Source of the DNA: Mangrovimonas sp. ST2L15
GTDB lineage: Bacteria; Bacteroidota; Bacteroidia; Flavobacteriales; Flavobacteriaceae
Direction of reading: 5' to 3'
Assembly (NCBI RefSeq): GCF_001280515.1
Contig: NZ_LBIQ01000030.1
Location: 372,001 to 436,000 of the forward strand
DNA length: 64,000 nt
The notes below the pieces were generated by a model. That model was not told the origin of the DNA. It searched no databases and worked only from the letters and a program-made list of their open reading frames with translations. Of the stretch, positions 55,181 to 63,588 are shown one piece after another. The position numbers were made by a program, and so were the translations under genes. Every line of letters begins with the position of its first letter. The stretch's first letter is position 1.

Positions 55181-56026
55181 CTACTCAACCGTATAGCTTC
55201 TTTTATCTACTTCTGTGACTCTAAAATATCCAAAGGCATAATTAGCCGGTTGGGTTTCATTGATGCAATTCCCTTTTACCTGAGCAGCCAAAGAACTAAA
55301 AGGATCACCCTGCGAACTGCTTTGCTCGATTAAAATACGGATGTAATTGTAATATGCTTCAGAAATACCATAAAGGTCTACGGCAACCACATCTCCCGCT
55401 TGAAAGGGACGTTCACCATTGTCCTCATCATCTTGCTTTTCATAAAAATCATGAATCTCATTTCCGTTGACAAACTCATCAGACAAATCGTATAAAGAGG
55501 CATAAGTCTCATAATCGGCCTGATATCGGAATAAATAGTAGTTTTCCTCATCAGCAGGATCAGTAAAATAGACGTTAACCTCCAATAGTTCGTCGTCAAA
55601 TCCGCCTTCCACACTTTGAGTAATATTACTTATTTCCGCCACCGGAGTCATTACTTCTGTGGCCGTGTAGGTTTCTCCTTGATACACCACGGTAAGTTCA
55701 TAGGTGTTACCAATAACGGGAACAAAACTGGATGTTGTATAGGAGCCATCATTCATATCATCAAACATAAAAGTCTCTCCAGAATCAAGGTTTTCAACAA
55801 CTACAGAAGCTCCTGTAACATCCGAGTTACTGGTAGTATCAAAATAGGGTGTTGAAAGTCTTAATTCGATGCTTTGCTCATTACCTGCGGTACCTTTTTC
55901 CCAATCCAAAGAGGCTTCAATGACCAATCGGGTTGCCGCTGTTGGTACATCCACATCAATGACGTCTTCACAGGATACTAACGTTATAAAACCGCTTAAT
56001 AAAATATATAGAATCTTTTTCATCAT
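55181..56026 (-). CDS. DUF4249 family lipoprotein, partner of the TonB-dependent receptor
   Basis: Lipoprotein of about 281 aa matching DUF4249, usually encoded directly after a TonB-dependent receptor in Bacteroidota. The start at ATG 56026 (or 56023) gives a signal peptide with lipobox TLVSC and the family's opening EDVIDVDVP. The mature part is beta-rich with acidic runs (DDELLEVNVYFTDPADEEN). It is probably a surface or periplasmic accessory to the receptor; function unproven. It begins 1 nt after the receptor stop, so the two are coupled. Longer frames to 56092 lie inside the receptor gene and are rejected. Confidence 0.85.
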   Translation of the reverse strand: MMKKILYILLSGFITLVSCEDVIDVDVPTAATRLVIEASLDWEKGTAGNEQSIELRLSTPYFDTTSNSDVTGASVVVENLDSGETFMFDDMNDGSYTTSSFVPVIGNTYELTVVYQGETYTATEVMTPVAEISNITQSVEGGFDDELLEVNVYFTDPADEENYYLFRYQADYETYASLYDLSDEFVNGNEIHDFYEKQDDEDNGERPFQAGDVVAVDLYGISEAYYNYIRILIEQSSSQGDPFSSLAAQVKGNCINETQPANYAFGYFRVTEVDKRSYTVE

Positions 56027-56027
56027 A

Positions 56028-58403
56028 CTAAAATTTAAAATTATAGGAAACCGATGGAATAGCTCCGAAAATGGAAATTCGGGTCGCTTCATTCATACCA
56101 GTTTGTCGGTTCTGACTAAAACTAATCGATGCGGCATTCCTCCTGTTATAGACATTGTAAATTCCAAAAACCCATTCCGATTTCCATTTTCTACCAGCAT
56201 TCTTCCTTGGAGTCAGCGTAGCCGAGAGATCCAAACGGTGGTAAGCAGGCAATCGGTCTTGATTTCGATTGGAATAGCTTGCAATAGATAAACCTTCGTA
56301 CTCATATTGTCCGTTAGGATACGTAACTGGTCGTCCTGTTTGGAAAATAAAATTGGAACTAAAAGTCCATTTATCATTCAGTTTGTACATACCAGTAACC
56401 GAAATATCATGAGTTCGGTCATAAGGCGTGTTGTACCAATCCCCATTGTTTATTCCAGGACCGCCAGCGTTTCCGCCTAAAGTACGTTGCTCAGATTTGG
56501 ATAAAGTATAGGACAACCAACCGGTAAGGTTGCCTTTATTCTTTCTGAACAAGACTTCCAACCCATAGGCACGAGCCTCTCCATTTAATATTTCTGTTTC
56601 TATATTGTTGTTTCCTATTAAATCAGAACCGTCGATATAGTCAATACGGTTGTCTATTTGTTTGTAATAGGTTTCCAGTTCCAGACTAAAGGCATTATCC
56701 ATCAATTTCTTATAATAACCCAAGGCATACTGATGTGATATTTGCGGCTCAACATAAGGGCCACTGGGCGTCCAGACATCTAAAGGCGTTACCGAAGAGG
56801 TATTGGACAAGAGATGTAAATATTGGGTCGATTTGGTGTAACTTGCTTTTAATGCTGTTTGGTCATTCATTTGGTATGACAACCCGATTCTAGGCTCCAA
56901 ATTCCCAAAACTTTTGATGCTTTCCCCTTTTTTGTAATAAGTTTCGCTGGCTACCTCTCCTCTTTCATAAATACCTATTTGGCTGTTATAAACTACCGGA
57001 GCATCGTTTACATACTGTGATATGGGTTGGCCACCTAATCTGGAAAAGTAACTATACCTAAAACCATAGTTTAAATTCAGTTTTTCAGAAAGTTCATGCT
57101 CTGCTCCTACATAAAAAGCACCCTCAAAGGCTCTTTTATCATCCAATTTTAAATAGTTGATGGATGATGTTTCGGAGGTTGGACTCACCTCCCCTGGATT
57201 CAACTTATAACTGATACCGCTAACTCCAAAATCCAACTTCAATCGGTTATTGACATAATAACCAAAATCGTATTTTAAATTATAGTTTTGGATATCTGCC
57301 AACCAATCCAACTCAATAAAATCTAAGATAATGCGATAATCATATTTGCTGTAAATAAGGGACAAGTTGGAAAACAATTTGTCGTTAAAAACATGGTTCC
57401 ATCTTAAATTGCCAGAGATATTTCCATAGTTGTTTTCGATTAAATCAGAAAGGGTAAACCCATCACGACCGAAATATCCTGACAGATACAAGCGATTGTT
57501 TTGATTGAGCTCATAATTGGTCTTTAGGTTTAAATCATAAAAGGATATTTTATCGTCCTGAACATCTTCAATCAAGGGCATAAAGAGATGAGCGTAAGAA
57601 GCGCGACCAGCTACCAAAAAAGACCCTCTTTGGTTGAACAAGGGTGATTCGGCAGACAATCTACTGGAAATCAATCCTATACCTCCATTTAAATCAAACT
57701 CCTTACTATTTCCGTCCTTCTGCCTGACATCCAAAACAGAAGAAATTCTCCCGCCGTATTTCGCTGGAATATCTCCCTTGTAAAGTCTGATATCTTTGAT
57801 CGCATCGGCATTGAATACTGATATAAAGCCGAACAAATGGGACGTATTATAGATAATGGCTTCATCAAGCAAAACCAAGTTTTGATCAGCTGCACCACCA
57901 CGTACATGAAATCCAGCAGAACCTTCGCCATTATTCGTTACTCCCGGAAGCAATTGAATAGATTTAACTACATCTGCCTCACCCATGACAACTGGAATTT
58001 GTTTAATGGTCTTAGCATTAAGTTTGGAAACGCTCATTTGAGGATCTCTTAAACTGATACTCTCTGATTGCTCAGCTTTGATAATAACCTCGTCCAGAGC
58101 TGTGGAGGACTCTTCCAATTCTAAGTTAAAATTTAAATTTTTAGTTAGACTAACTTCCTGCTTAACAGCATTATAACCTATATAAGAGATAGTTAAGGTA
58201 TAATTTCCCGCAGGAGCCTGAAGTGAAAAAAATCCATACTCGTTTGTCGTGGTCCCAAAGTTGGTCCCTTCTAAATAAACGGTGGCGCCCATAAGGGTTT
58301 CACCGTTACTTTGGTCCTTGATTGTGCCACTGATACTATAGGTTTCCTGAGCATGAATTAAGGACGCCATAAATAACAGGCAGATCAATAAAAAGTATTT
58401 CAT
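56028..58403 (-). CDS. TonB-dependent outer membrane receptor with carboxypeptidase-regulatory-like domain
   Basis: Outer membrane receptor of 791 aa for energised uptake of an unknown ligand. A signal peptide (about residues 1-18) is followed by a CarboxypepD_reg domain (about 22-105, with YSISGTIKDQSNGETLMGATV) and a plug domain (about 115-230, GFHVRGGAADQNLVLLDEA). A 22-strand beta-barrel ends in PSVSYNFKF with the C-terminal Phe that aids outer membrane assembly. No SusD partner is present; DUF4249 follows instead. A TAnnTTTG box lies 38-45 nt upstream, and a LytTR regulator is encoded just before. Confidence 0.95.
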   Translation of the reverse strand: MKYFLLICLLFMASLIHAQETYSISGTIKDQSNGETLMGATVYLEGTNFGTTTNEYGFFSLQAPAGNYTLTISYIGYNAVKQEVSLTKNLNFNLELEESSTALDEVIIKAEQSESISLRDPQMSVSKLNAKTIKQIPVVMGEADVVKSIQLLPGVTNNGEGSAGFHVRGGAADQNLVLLDEAIIYNTSHLFGFISVFNADAIKDIRLYKGDIPAKYGGRISSVLDVRQKDGNSKEFDLNGGIGLISSRLSAESPLFNQRGSFLVAGRASYAHLFMPLIEDVQDDKISFYDLNLKTNYELNQNNRLYLSGYFGRDGFTLSDLIENNYGNISGNLRWNHVFNDKLFSNLSLIYSKYDYRIILDFIELDWLADIQNYNLKYDFGYYVNNRLKLDFGVSGISYKLNPGEVSPTSETSSINYLKLDDKRAFEGAFYVGAEHELSEKLNLNYGFRYSYFSRLGGQPISQYVNDAPVVYNSQIGIYERGEVASETYYKKGESIKSFGNLEPRIGLSYQMNDQTALKASYTKSTQYLHLLSNTSSVTPLDVWTPSGPYVEPQISHQYALGYYKKLMDNAFSLELETYYKQIDNRIDYIDGSDLIGNNNIETEILNGEARAYGLEVLFRKNKGNLTGWLSYTLSKSEQRTLGGNAGGPGINNGDWYNTPYDRTHDISVTGMYKLNDKWTFSSNFIFQTGRPVTYPNGQYEYEGLSIASYSNRNQDRLPAYHRLDLSATLTPRKNAGRKWKSEWVFGIYNVYNRRNAASISFSQNRQTGMNEATRISIFGAIPSVSYNFKF

Positions 58404-58440
58404 TAAAATTATTTGATTTTTGATTGATTGTTTATGGTTT

Positions 58441-58448
58441 CAAAACTA
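58441..58448 (-). promoter_or_regulatory. Promoter -7 box of the TonB-dependent receptor gene
   Basis: The minus strand reads TAGTTTTG, matching TAnnTTTG, 37 nt before the ATG, in the 132-nt gap after the LytTR gene. Confidence 0.5.
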
Positions 58449-58535
58449 ACGCAAAGAAACTTGAAATATTTAATGAAAGCCAAGGAATAACAGTCTTTTG
58501 GAGTGAAATATGGTTAATTTGGAGTGAATGATTCC

Positions 58536-59438
58536 CTATCGTAAATTGGTTTCTAGAATTTCCTGTTTCATTTCCTCAGAAAAAGATTTTGAAAGAGGGA
58601 CTTTTAATTCATCATTCCCCTTAAATAAAACAAACTCTTTATTGTTTGATCTTATCACGTGTTCCAGCTGTAGAATATTTACTGCAAACGACCGATGGCA
58701 TTGTTTGATAGGAAGATGTTTTGTTTCAGCCAACAAGTTTTTTAAGCGGTTCCTAATAATATGCTTCCTAACAGTAGAATCTTTCCAAAAATAAATCATA
58801 ACATACTGATTATTAGCCTCTAAGAAAATTAATTGTTTTAAAGGTATGGTAATTTCCAATTGGCCATTTTCATCTTTGAATTCAATCATTTTGGATTCAT
58901 CTGTATTTTTAAACTTGCGTTGATAAGCTATCATTTTACTAGTCAAATCATTAACCTCAATTTTTAATTCTTTAATGACTATAAAAATAATGCTACCAAT
59001 AAAGGGAAACAAAAGTATCACCAGTGCCCTGAAGTAGTTATTCAACTGAAACCAAACATCCATTTCTTGTTCAAAATCATTGCCCAAATCGGGTATAATA
59101 AAAGAAAGTCCGAAGGAAATTACCGTTAAAAGAAAGGCCTCGAAAAGAAACCAAAACAAATATTTTTTAATGGTTACATCATTGAAATTTAAAGCAGGCC
59201 GAAGCAAAAACTGTGATATAGATAACCCAAGAATGGCAGTAAATGCAATAGATAGAAAGAATAGGAATTTACTTAATGGTGTATTTATGGGGTTCTCCAT
59301 TTCTTCATGTATCCCATAAGGTTGAAACAAAATGAGAAATAAATAGGCAAAAATAGCGGATGCCACGATATAAGCCCATTTCCTTGTAGGCGTATTAAAA
59401 TAATGAAAAGGTTGGTTTAAAAATTGATAGATTTTCAT
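58536..59438 (-). CDS. Membrane-bound LytTR family DNA-binding regulator
   Basis: Transcription regulator of 300 aa with four N-terminal membrane helices (about residues 22-40, 55-75, 88-108 and 135-155), a short helical linker, and a C-terminal LytTR domain (about 200-295). That domain contains FLEANNQYVMIYFW, LKNLLAETKHLPIKQCHRSFAVNI and the closing VPLSKSF, all typical. There is no receiver domain, so the membrane part probably senses the signal. It lies upstream of the receptor/DUF4249 pair on the same strand and may control it; this is inference. Confidence 0.9.
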   Translation of the reverse strand: MKIYQFLNQPFHYFNTPTRKWAYIVASAIFAYLFLILFQPYGIHEEMENPINTPLSKFLFFLSIAFTAILGLSISQFLLRPALNFNDVTIKKYLFWFLFEAFLLTVISFGLSFIIPDLGNDFEQEMDVWFQLNNYFRALVILLFPFIGSIIFIVIKELKIEVNDLTSKMIAYQRKFKNTDESKMIEFKDENGQLEITIPLKQLIFLEANNQYVMIYFWKDSTVRKHIIRNRLKNLLAETKHLPIKQCHRSFAVNILQLEHVIRSNNKEFVLFKGNDELKVPLSKSFSEEMKQEILETNLR

Positions 59439-59486
59439 ACCTCATAAAGTCTAGAACTTACAAACTTTACAACATGTTATATTATT

Positions 59487-59515
59487 ATAAAAAAAGCCAG
59501 TATTTAAACTGGCTT
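59487..59515 (-). terminator. Rho-independent terminator of the OmpH/Skp-like gene
   Basis: An 8-bp perfect stem (AAGCCAGT at 59494-59501 with 59508-59515, 6-nt loop) is followed on the minus strand by a T-run (59487-59493). It begins 7 nt after the OmpH-like stop codon. Confidence 0.82.
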
Positions 59516-59521
59516 CTTGTA

Positions 59522-60034
59522 TTACTTTTTATAGGAATCATTCAATTCCTTTAAAACGGCATCGGTTATATCTGTTTCAGCTTTACCAAACAACACACTA
59601 CCTCCTTCATTCTTACCTAAGATAAATGTATAGCCATTTTTCTCTCCATAAGCTTCTACCTTTTTATCAATATTATTGATAAGTGAATCTATTTGAGTGG
59701 TATAATTTCTTTGGATGGCAGCCTGGTCCATTTGGATCTGTTGCTGGATTCTTTGCCATTTTTGACCAAAAATCTGATACTTCTCCTCTTGGGTAGATTG
59801 CGGTGCATTGCCATATTTAAGTTGCACATCCTCAGCTTCGGCTTGATAAACGACATTCAAACTGTCGTTCTTTTTTTGAAAAGCCTGCTTTTCTTTTTCA
59901 AATTGAGCTTCAAGATCCATTTTTTCTTGATACTCATTAATTAATTTACTGTTATCTACAAATCCGATTTTTTGGGATTGATTGCAAGAAGATAACAAAA
60001 TGGCAGAAACAACTACCAAACCAATTTTTTTCAT
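59522..60034 (-). CDS. OmpH/Skp family periplasmic chaperone-like lipoprotein
   Basis: Skp/OmpH-type protein of 170 aa. A lipoprotein signal (MKKIGLVVVSAILLSSC) is followed by IGFVDNSKLINEYQEK, a long Gln/Glu/Lys-rich coiled coil (about residues 35-115) and the C-terminal family motif VEAYGEKNGYTFILGK. The family binds unfolded outer membrane proteins in the periplasm; lipidation is common in Bacteroidota versions. The ATG at 60034 is chosen for the signal peptide. A promoter box lies 22 nt upstream. Confidence 0.87.
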   Translation of the reverse strand: MKKIGLVVVSAILLSSCNQSQKIGFVDNSKLINEYQEKMDLEAQFEKEKQAFQKKNDSLNVVYQAEAEDVQLKYGNAPQSTQEEKYQIFGQKWQRIQQQIQMDQAAIQRNYTTQIDSLINNIDKKVEAYGEKNGYTFILGKNEGGSVLFGKAETDITDAVLKELNDSYKK

Positions 60035-60056
60035 AAACGATTTTATTAGTAAAACA

Positions 60057-60064
60057 CAAATGTA
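60057..60064 (-). promoter_or_regulatory. Promoter -7 box of the OmpH/Skp-like gene
   Basis: The minus strand reads TACATTTG, matching TAnnTTTG, 22 nt before the ATG. Confidence 0.5.
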
Positions 60065-60225
60065 TAAAAGTGGCAATAATTGTATAAAAATTAAAATCAC
60101 TAGTTATATAATAATAATTTATGCAAGCAGCTGAAGCAATAAGAGATATCAATCAAAATTGAATCGCATAAAAGCCAAATAAGCCCGATTCTGCATTTTG
60201 ACGCACCAATAGGCATCTGAACCCT

Positions 60226-60242
60226 AAAAACCCTCTCAGAGG
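60226..60242 (-). terminator. Weak terminator after the methyltransferase gene
   Basis: A short GC-rich stem (60232-60235 with 60239-60242, 3-nt loop) followed on the minus strand by TTTTTAGG lies within 20 nt of the methyltransferase stop codon. The stem is only about 4 bp, so function is doubtful. Confidence 0.35.
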
Positions 60243-60245
60243 CTC

Positions 60246-61112
60246 TTATTTTGAATAATTGGTCTTTTTTAGCACATAAATCAGCGAAGAATATTCCTTT
60301 GAGCTTCTAGCCTTCCAATTTGACTTAAATCCAGTCCAAAATGCCTTAATAGGATTTGATGATCCTGTGAGATATTTTTCCGAAAGCAAACTCACATAAT
60401 AGGAATCAAATTTCATTGGATGAATTTCTGTTACCTGCATATGGTTTTCTTTCGCACATTGAGTTATACTAGTTTTAGAAAAGTGCCAAAGATGTCTAGG
60501 CACATCATAAGCGGCCCAAAACTGTTTGTAATGTTTTGCGTCAAAACTTTTAAAATTGGGAACCGCAATAATTAATGTCCCTTCCTCTTTCAACAACAAG
60601 TTAAATTGCTTCCATTGCAAATCTAGATTTGGCAAATGTTCTAAAACATGCCAAAGGGTAATGACATCAAAACCGGCTTCCTTTTCTTTAACTTTCTCTA
60701 AAGTTTCAAATAGTTCCTTCCCAATTTTATTTTGAGCAATGCTTCGAGCTTGTTGGTTTGGCTCTACACCATAAACATCCCACTGATCTTTTTTGGCAGA
60801 ATTCAAAAAATCTCCCGTACCACATCCAATGTCTAAAAGCTTTTTTTCAGAATTGTGATGTTCATTTATTAATGCTACTTTTTTCTTTAAAGAATATTCA
60901 CGAACCAAATGATATACCTTTTCAAAAAGATTGCGCTTCGAATCGGTATGTGAAATGTAATCTTCACTTTCATAATACCTCCCTAATTCTTCAATCTTTG
61001 GTTGTGGTTTGGTCACCAGCATATCATAATGAGCATCATATTCCAAAGTGAATTCTTCTTGGGAGACCGAATGGTCTTTAACTTTTAATGGCAATTGGGG
61101 AATGGATTTCAT
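60246..61112 (-). CDS. Class I SAM-dependent methyltransferase
   Basis: Cytoplasmic methyltransferase of 288 aa. The SAM-binding motif I is KLLDIGCGTGDFLNSA (about residue 92), followed by VYGVEPNQQA (motif II, about 115) and VITLWHVLEHLPNLD (motif IV, about 155). The layout matches the Methyltransf_23/type 11 group. An N-terminal segment (about residues 15-60) is typical of bacterial members linked to lipid or sugar substrates, but the substrate is unknown. It lies downstream of mnmG, with a parS-like site in the intervening 115 nt. Confidence 0.88.
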   Translation of the reverse strand: MKSIPQLPLKVKDHSVSQEEFTLEYDAHYDMLVTKPQPKIEELGRYYESEDYISHTDSKRNLFEKVYHLVREYSLKKKVALINEHHNSEKKLLDIGCGTGDFLNSAKKDQWDVYGVEPNQQARSIAQNKIGKELFETLEKVKEKEAGFDVITLWHVLEHLPNLDLQWKQFNLLLKEEGTLIIAVPNFKSFDAKHYKQFWAAYDVPRHLWHFSKTSITQCAKENHMQVTEIHPMKFDSYYVSLLSEKYLTGSSNPIKAFWTGFKSNWKARSSKEYSSLIYVLKKTNYSK

Positions 61113-61148
61113 AAAATATTCAACATTTGAAGCATCTTAAAAGTGCTA

Positions 61149-61181
61149 CAAAAGATATCCGGATTTAATAGAAGTTTGCAA
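61149..61181 (-). promoter_or_regulatory. Possible promoter of the methyltransferase gene
   Basis: The minus strand reads TTG-N21-TATCTTTTG (TTG at 61179-61181), one base longer than TAnnTTTG, 36 nt before the ATG. Near match only. Confidence 0.35.
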
Positions 61182-61202
61182 TAAAGTAAATTTTCTTCTT
61201 GG

Positions 61203-61218
61203 TGTTCCACGTGGAACG
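61203..61218. other. parS-like ParB-binding site downstream of mnmG
   Basis: TGTTCCACGTGGAACG matches the palindromic parS consensus TGTTNCACGTGNAACA at all fixed positions except the last base. It lies in the intergenic gap 9 nt past the mnmG stop codon. Together with the site at 63111-63126 it brackets mnmG. Confidence 0.65.
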
Positions 61219-61227
61219 ATTCATAAA

Positions 61228-63105
61228 TTATCGACCCATATAAACCAATAAAACCGAAATATCTGCTGGCGAAACACCACTAATTCTTGAAGCCTGGGAG
61301 ATCGTTACTGGTTGAATTTTGTTCAACTTTTCCCTTGCTTCAAAACTCATAGATTTCAATTGGGAATAGTCAAAATTCTTTGGGATTTTAATATTTTCGA
61401 GCCTTGTCAATTTATCAGCATTGTTCTTTTCCTTTTCGATATAACCAGAGTATTTCACTTGAATTTCGGTTTGCTCTATAACTTCTGAATCCAAATTATT
61501 CTCTTCGATGTACTCAGAAACATCACTAATTCGACGCATATCATCTATCGTGATATTAGGTCTAGCGAATATCTTAAACATTTTATCAGACTGTTTCATC
61601 GGAGCAGAATCCTTAGCTTCCAAAACGGGATTAATGTCTTCTGGCTTGACGCTAGTATCTTTAAAAAATTGAACAAATGCAGATGACATTTCCTTCTTCT
61701 CCTCCATTCTCCTGAGGCGCTTTTCACTGGCCAATCCAATCTCATAACCCTTAGGTGTTAATCTGAAATCAGCATTATCTTGTCTTAATAGAGTACGATA
61801 TTCAGCCCTAGAAGTAAACATACGATAAGGTTCTTCTGTACCTTTTGTTATCAAATCATCTATCAAAACCCCAATATACGCCTCACTCCTACTTAACATA
61901 AAAGGATCCTTTTCCTGAACCTTTAAACTGGCATTAATACCTGCCATCAAACCTTGAGAAGCTGCCTCTTCATAACCCGTAGTTCCGTTAATTTGTCCGG
62001 CAAAATACAACCCAGAAACCAATTTGGTCTCTAAGGTATGTTGCAACTGTGTAGGTGGAAAATAATCATATTCTATTGCGTATCCAGGTCTAAAGAATTT
62101 GACATTCTCAAATCCTGGCACCGAACTCAATGCTTTAAATTGTACGTCCTCTGGCAGCGATGTTGAAAATCCATTCACATAAACCTCTACCGTATTCCAA
62201 CCCTCTGGTTCCACAAAAAGTTGGTGTCGATCCTTGTCAGCAAAACGATTAATTTTATCTTCAATTGAAGGACAATATCTAGGACCTAAACTTTTAATGC
62301 GACCATTGAACATTGGAGATCTATCAAAACCTTCACGTAATAAATCGTGAACTTCTGGACTTGTATAAGTCATATGACAAGACCGCTGATGTGTTAGAGG
62401 TTTGGTGATATCTAGATATGAAAACTTTTCAGGATTGTCATCTCCTGGCTGGTCAATCATTTTAGAATAATCTAAAGATCTTCCATCAACTCTTGGTGGT
62501 GTTCCCGTTTTCATTCTTCCAGAATCAAAACCTAATTGTACCAATTGTTCGGTAATTCCAGTAGCAGCATTTTCCCCAGCTCTTCCTCCCCCAAAATTCT
62601 TTTCACCAATATGAATTAAACCATTCAAAAAGGTACCGTTAGTTAAAACAACTGTTTTGGATTTTATTTCAATACCCAAAGAAGTTTTTACTCCAACAAC
62701 CCCATCACCTTCCAATAATATACCAGACACCATTTCTTGGTAAAAATCCAAATTAGGTGTTTGCTCCAAAAGCATTCTCCAATCCTCAGCAAAACGCATT
62801 CGATCACTTTGCACTCTTGGACTCCACATTGCTGGCCCTTTAGATTTGTTTAGCATCTTAAATTGAATAGCAGAAGTATCACTCACAATCCCACTGTATC
62901 CACCTAAGGCATCAATCTCCCGAACAATTTGACCTTTAGCAATACCACCCATAGCAGGGTTGCACGACATTTGTGCAATATTTTGAAGATTCATTGTAAT
63001 TAGCAGGGTTTTACTACCCATATTAGCAGCAGCAGCAGCAGCTTCACTACCAGCATGACCAGCACCAACTACAATAACATCATATGTATCTCGAAATAAA
63101 CTCAT
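61228..63105 (-). CDS. mnmG: tRNA uridine-5-carboxymethylaminomethyl modification enzyme MnmG (GidA)
   Basis: FAD-dependent enzyme that with MnmE modifies the wobble uridine of certain tRNAs. From ATG 63105 the protein has 625 aa, normal for the family. The FAD-binding motif [19 protein letters not shown] is at the N-terminus. [33 protein letters not shown] and the signature [18 protein letters not shown](S) follow, and the C-terminal helical domain ends in [16 protein letters not shown] longer frame to 63138 would run through a parS-like site and is rejected. Confidence 0.98.
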   Translation of the reverse strand: MSLFRDTYDVIVVGAGHAGSEAAAAAANMGSKTLLITMNLQNIAQMSCNPAMGGIAKGQIVREIDALGGYSGIVSDTSAIQFKMLNKSKGPAMWSPRVQSDRMRFAEDWRMLLEQTPNLDFYQEMVSGILLEGDGVVGVKTSLGIEIKSKTVVLTNGTFLNGLIHIGEKNFGGGRAGENAATGITEQLVQLGFDSGRMKTGTPPRVDGRSLDYSKMIDQPGDDNPEKFSYLDITKPLTHQRSCHMTYTSPEVHDLLREGFDRSPMFNGRIKSLGPRYCPSIEDKINRFADKDRHQLFVEPEGWNTVEVYVNGFSTSLPEDVQFKALSSVPGFENVKFFRPGYAIEYDYFPPTQLQHTLETKLVSGLYFAGQINGTTGYEEAASQGLMAGINASLKVQEKDPFMLSRSEAYIGVLIDDLITKGTEEPYRMFTSRAEYRTLLRQDNADFRLTPKGYEIGLASEKRLRRMEEKKEMSSAFVQFFKDTSVKPEDINPVLEAKDSAPMKQSDKMFKIFARPNITIDDMRRISDVSEYIEENNLDSEVIEQTEIQVKYSGYIEKEKNNADKLTRLENIKIPKNFDYSQLKSMSFEAREKLNKIQPVTISQASRISGVSPADISVLLVYMGR

Positions 63106-63110
63106 ATTAG

Positions 63111-63126
63111 TGTTCCACGTGAAACA
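63111..63126. other. parS-like ParB-binding site upstream of mnmG
   Basis: TGTTCCACGTGAAACA matches the parS consensus TGTTNCACGTGNAACA at every fixed position. It lies between the mnmG promoter and its ATG. By a simple count of 14 fixed bases, a chance match in 64 kb is very unlikely. In many bacteria gidA/mnmG lies close to the replication origin and parAB. Confidence 0.75.
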
Positions 63127-63153
63127 ATCATGTTTCAATTTTGATTAAGCGTG

Positions 63154-63185
63154 CAAATATAAGGCGAATTATGAGAACTGTGCAA
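63154..63185 (-). promoter_or_regulatory. Promoter of mnmG
   Basis: The minus strand reads TTG-N21-TATATTTG (TTG at 63183-63185, -7 box at 63154-63161), a full consensus match overlapping the end of ybeY. The predicted transcript leader contains the parS-like site. Confidence 0.7.
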
Positions 63186-63588
63186 GCTTCTCTAAACAGT
63201 CATTCTCCTTTTGTCTCATCAAGGCTTTATCACTTTCAGTTTTGTCTTTATATCCACAGTAATGTAAAATACCGTGAATCATAACCCGGGAAAGTTCTTG
63301 ATCAAAACTTACGTCAAAATCAGAGGCATTATCAGCTACTCTTTCAACTGAGATAAAAATATCTCCATGTAATATTTTTCCGACTTTATAATCAAAGCTA
63401 ATGATGTCCGTCAAGGTATCATGATCCAGAAATTCCACGTTTATTTTATGAAGATAATCGTCATCACAAAAAATGTAATTGATATCACCCATAACTAAAC
63501 CCTCACTTTCGATAACACTTTGAATCCATTGAGAGTTCTGTTGTTCATTATCAATTTTAAAATCTGTTTCGTAATTGTAATTAATCAT
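63169..63588 (-). CDS. ybeY: rRNA maturation RNase YbeY
   Basis: Endoribonuclease of 139 aa in 16S rRNA maturation and ribosome quality control. The zinc site motif reads HGILHYCGYKD (about residue 108): the two first His of the H-x3-H-x5-H motif are present, but the third position is Asp instead of His. DIISFDY and HGDIFIS motifs (about 60-80) are typical of the family. The Asp ligand appears in line with Bacteroidota relatives as I recall them. It overlaps the upstream gene by 8 nt. Confidence 0.93.
   Translation of the reverse strand: MINYNYETDFKIDNEQQNSQWIQSVIESEGLVMGDINYIFCDDDYLHKINVEFLDHDTLTDIISFDYKVGKILHGDIFISVERVADNASDFDVSFDQELSRVMIHGILHYCGYKDKTESDKALMRQKENDCLEKLAQFS

Noticed and set aside
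56027-56092. N-terminal extension of the DUF4249 protein from 56092
   Set aside because: It would overlap the receptor gene and bury the lipoprotein signal peptide; ATG 56026 follows the receptor stop directly.
58653-58668. TTATCACGTGTTCCAG in the LytTR gene as a parS site
   Set aside because: Only the core CACGTG matches; both arms differ from consensus.
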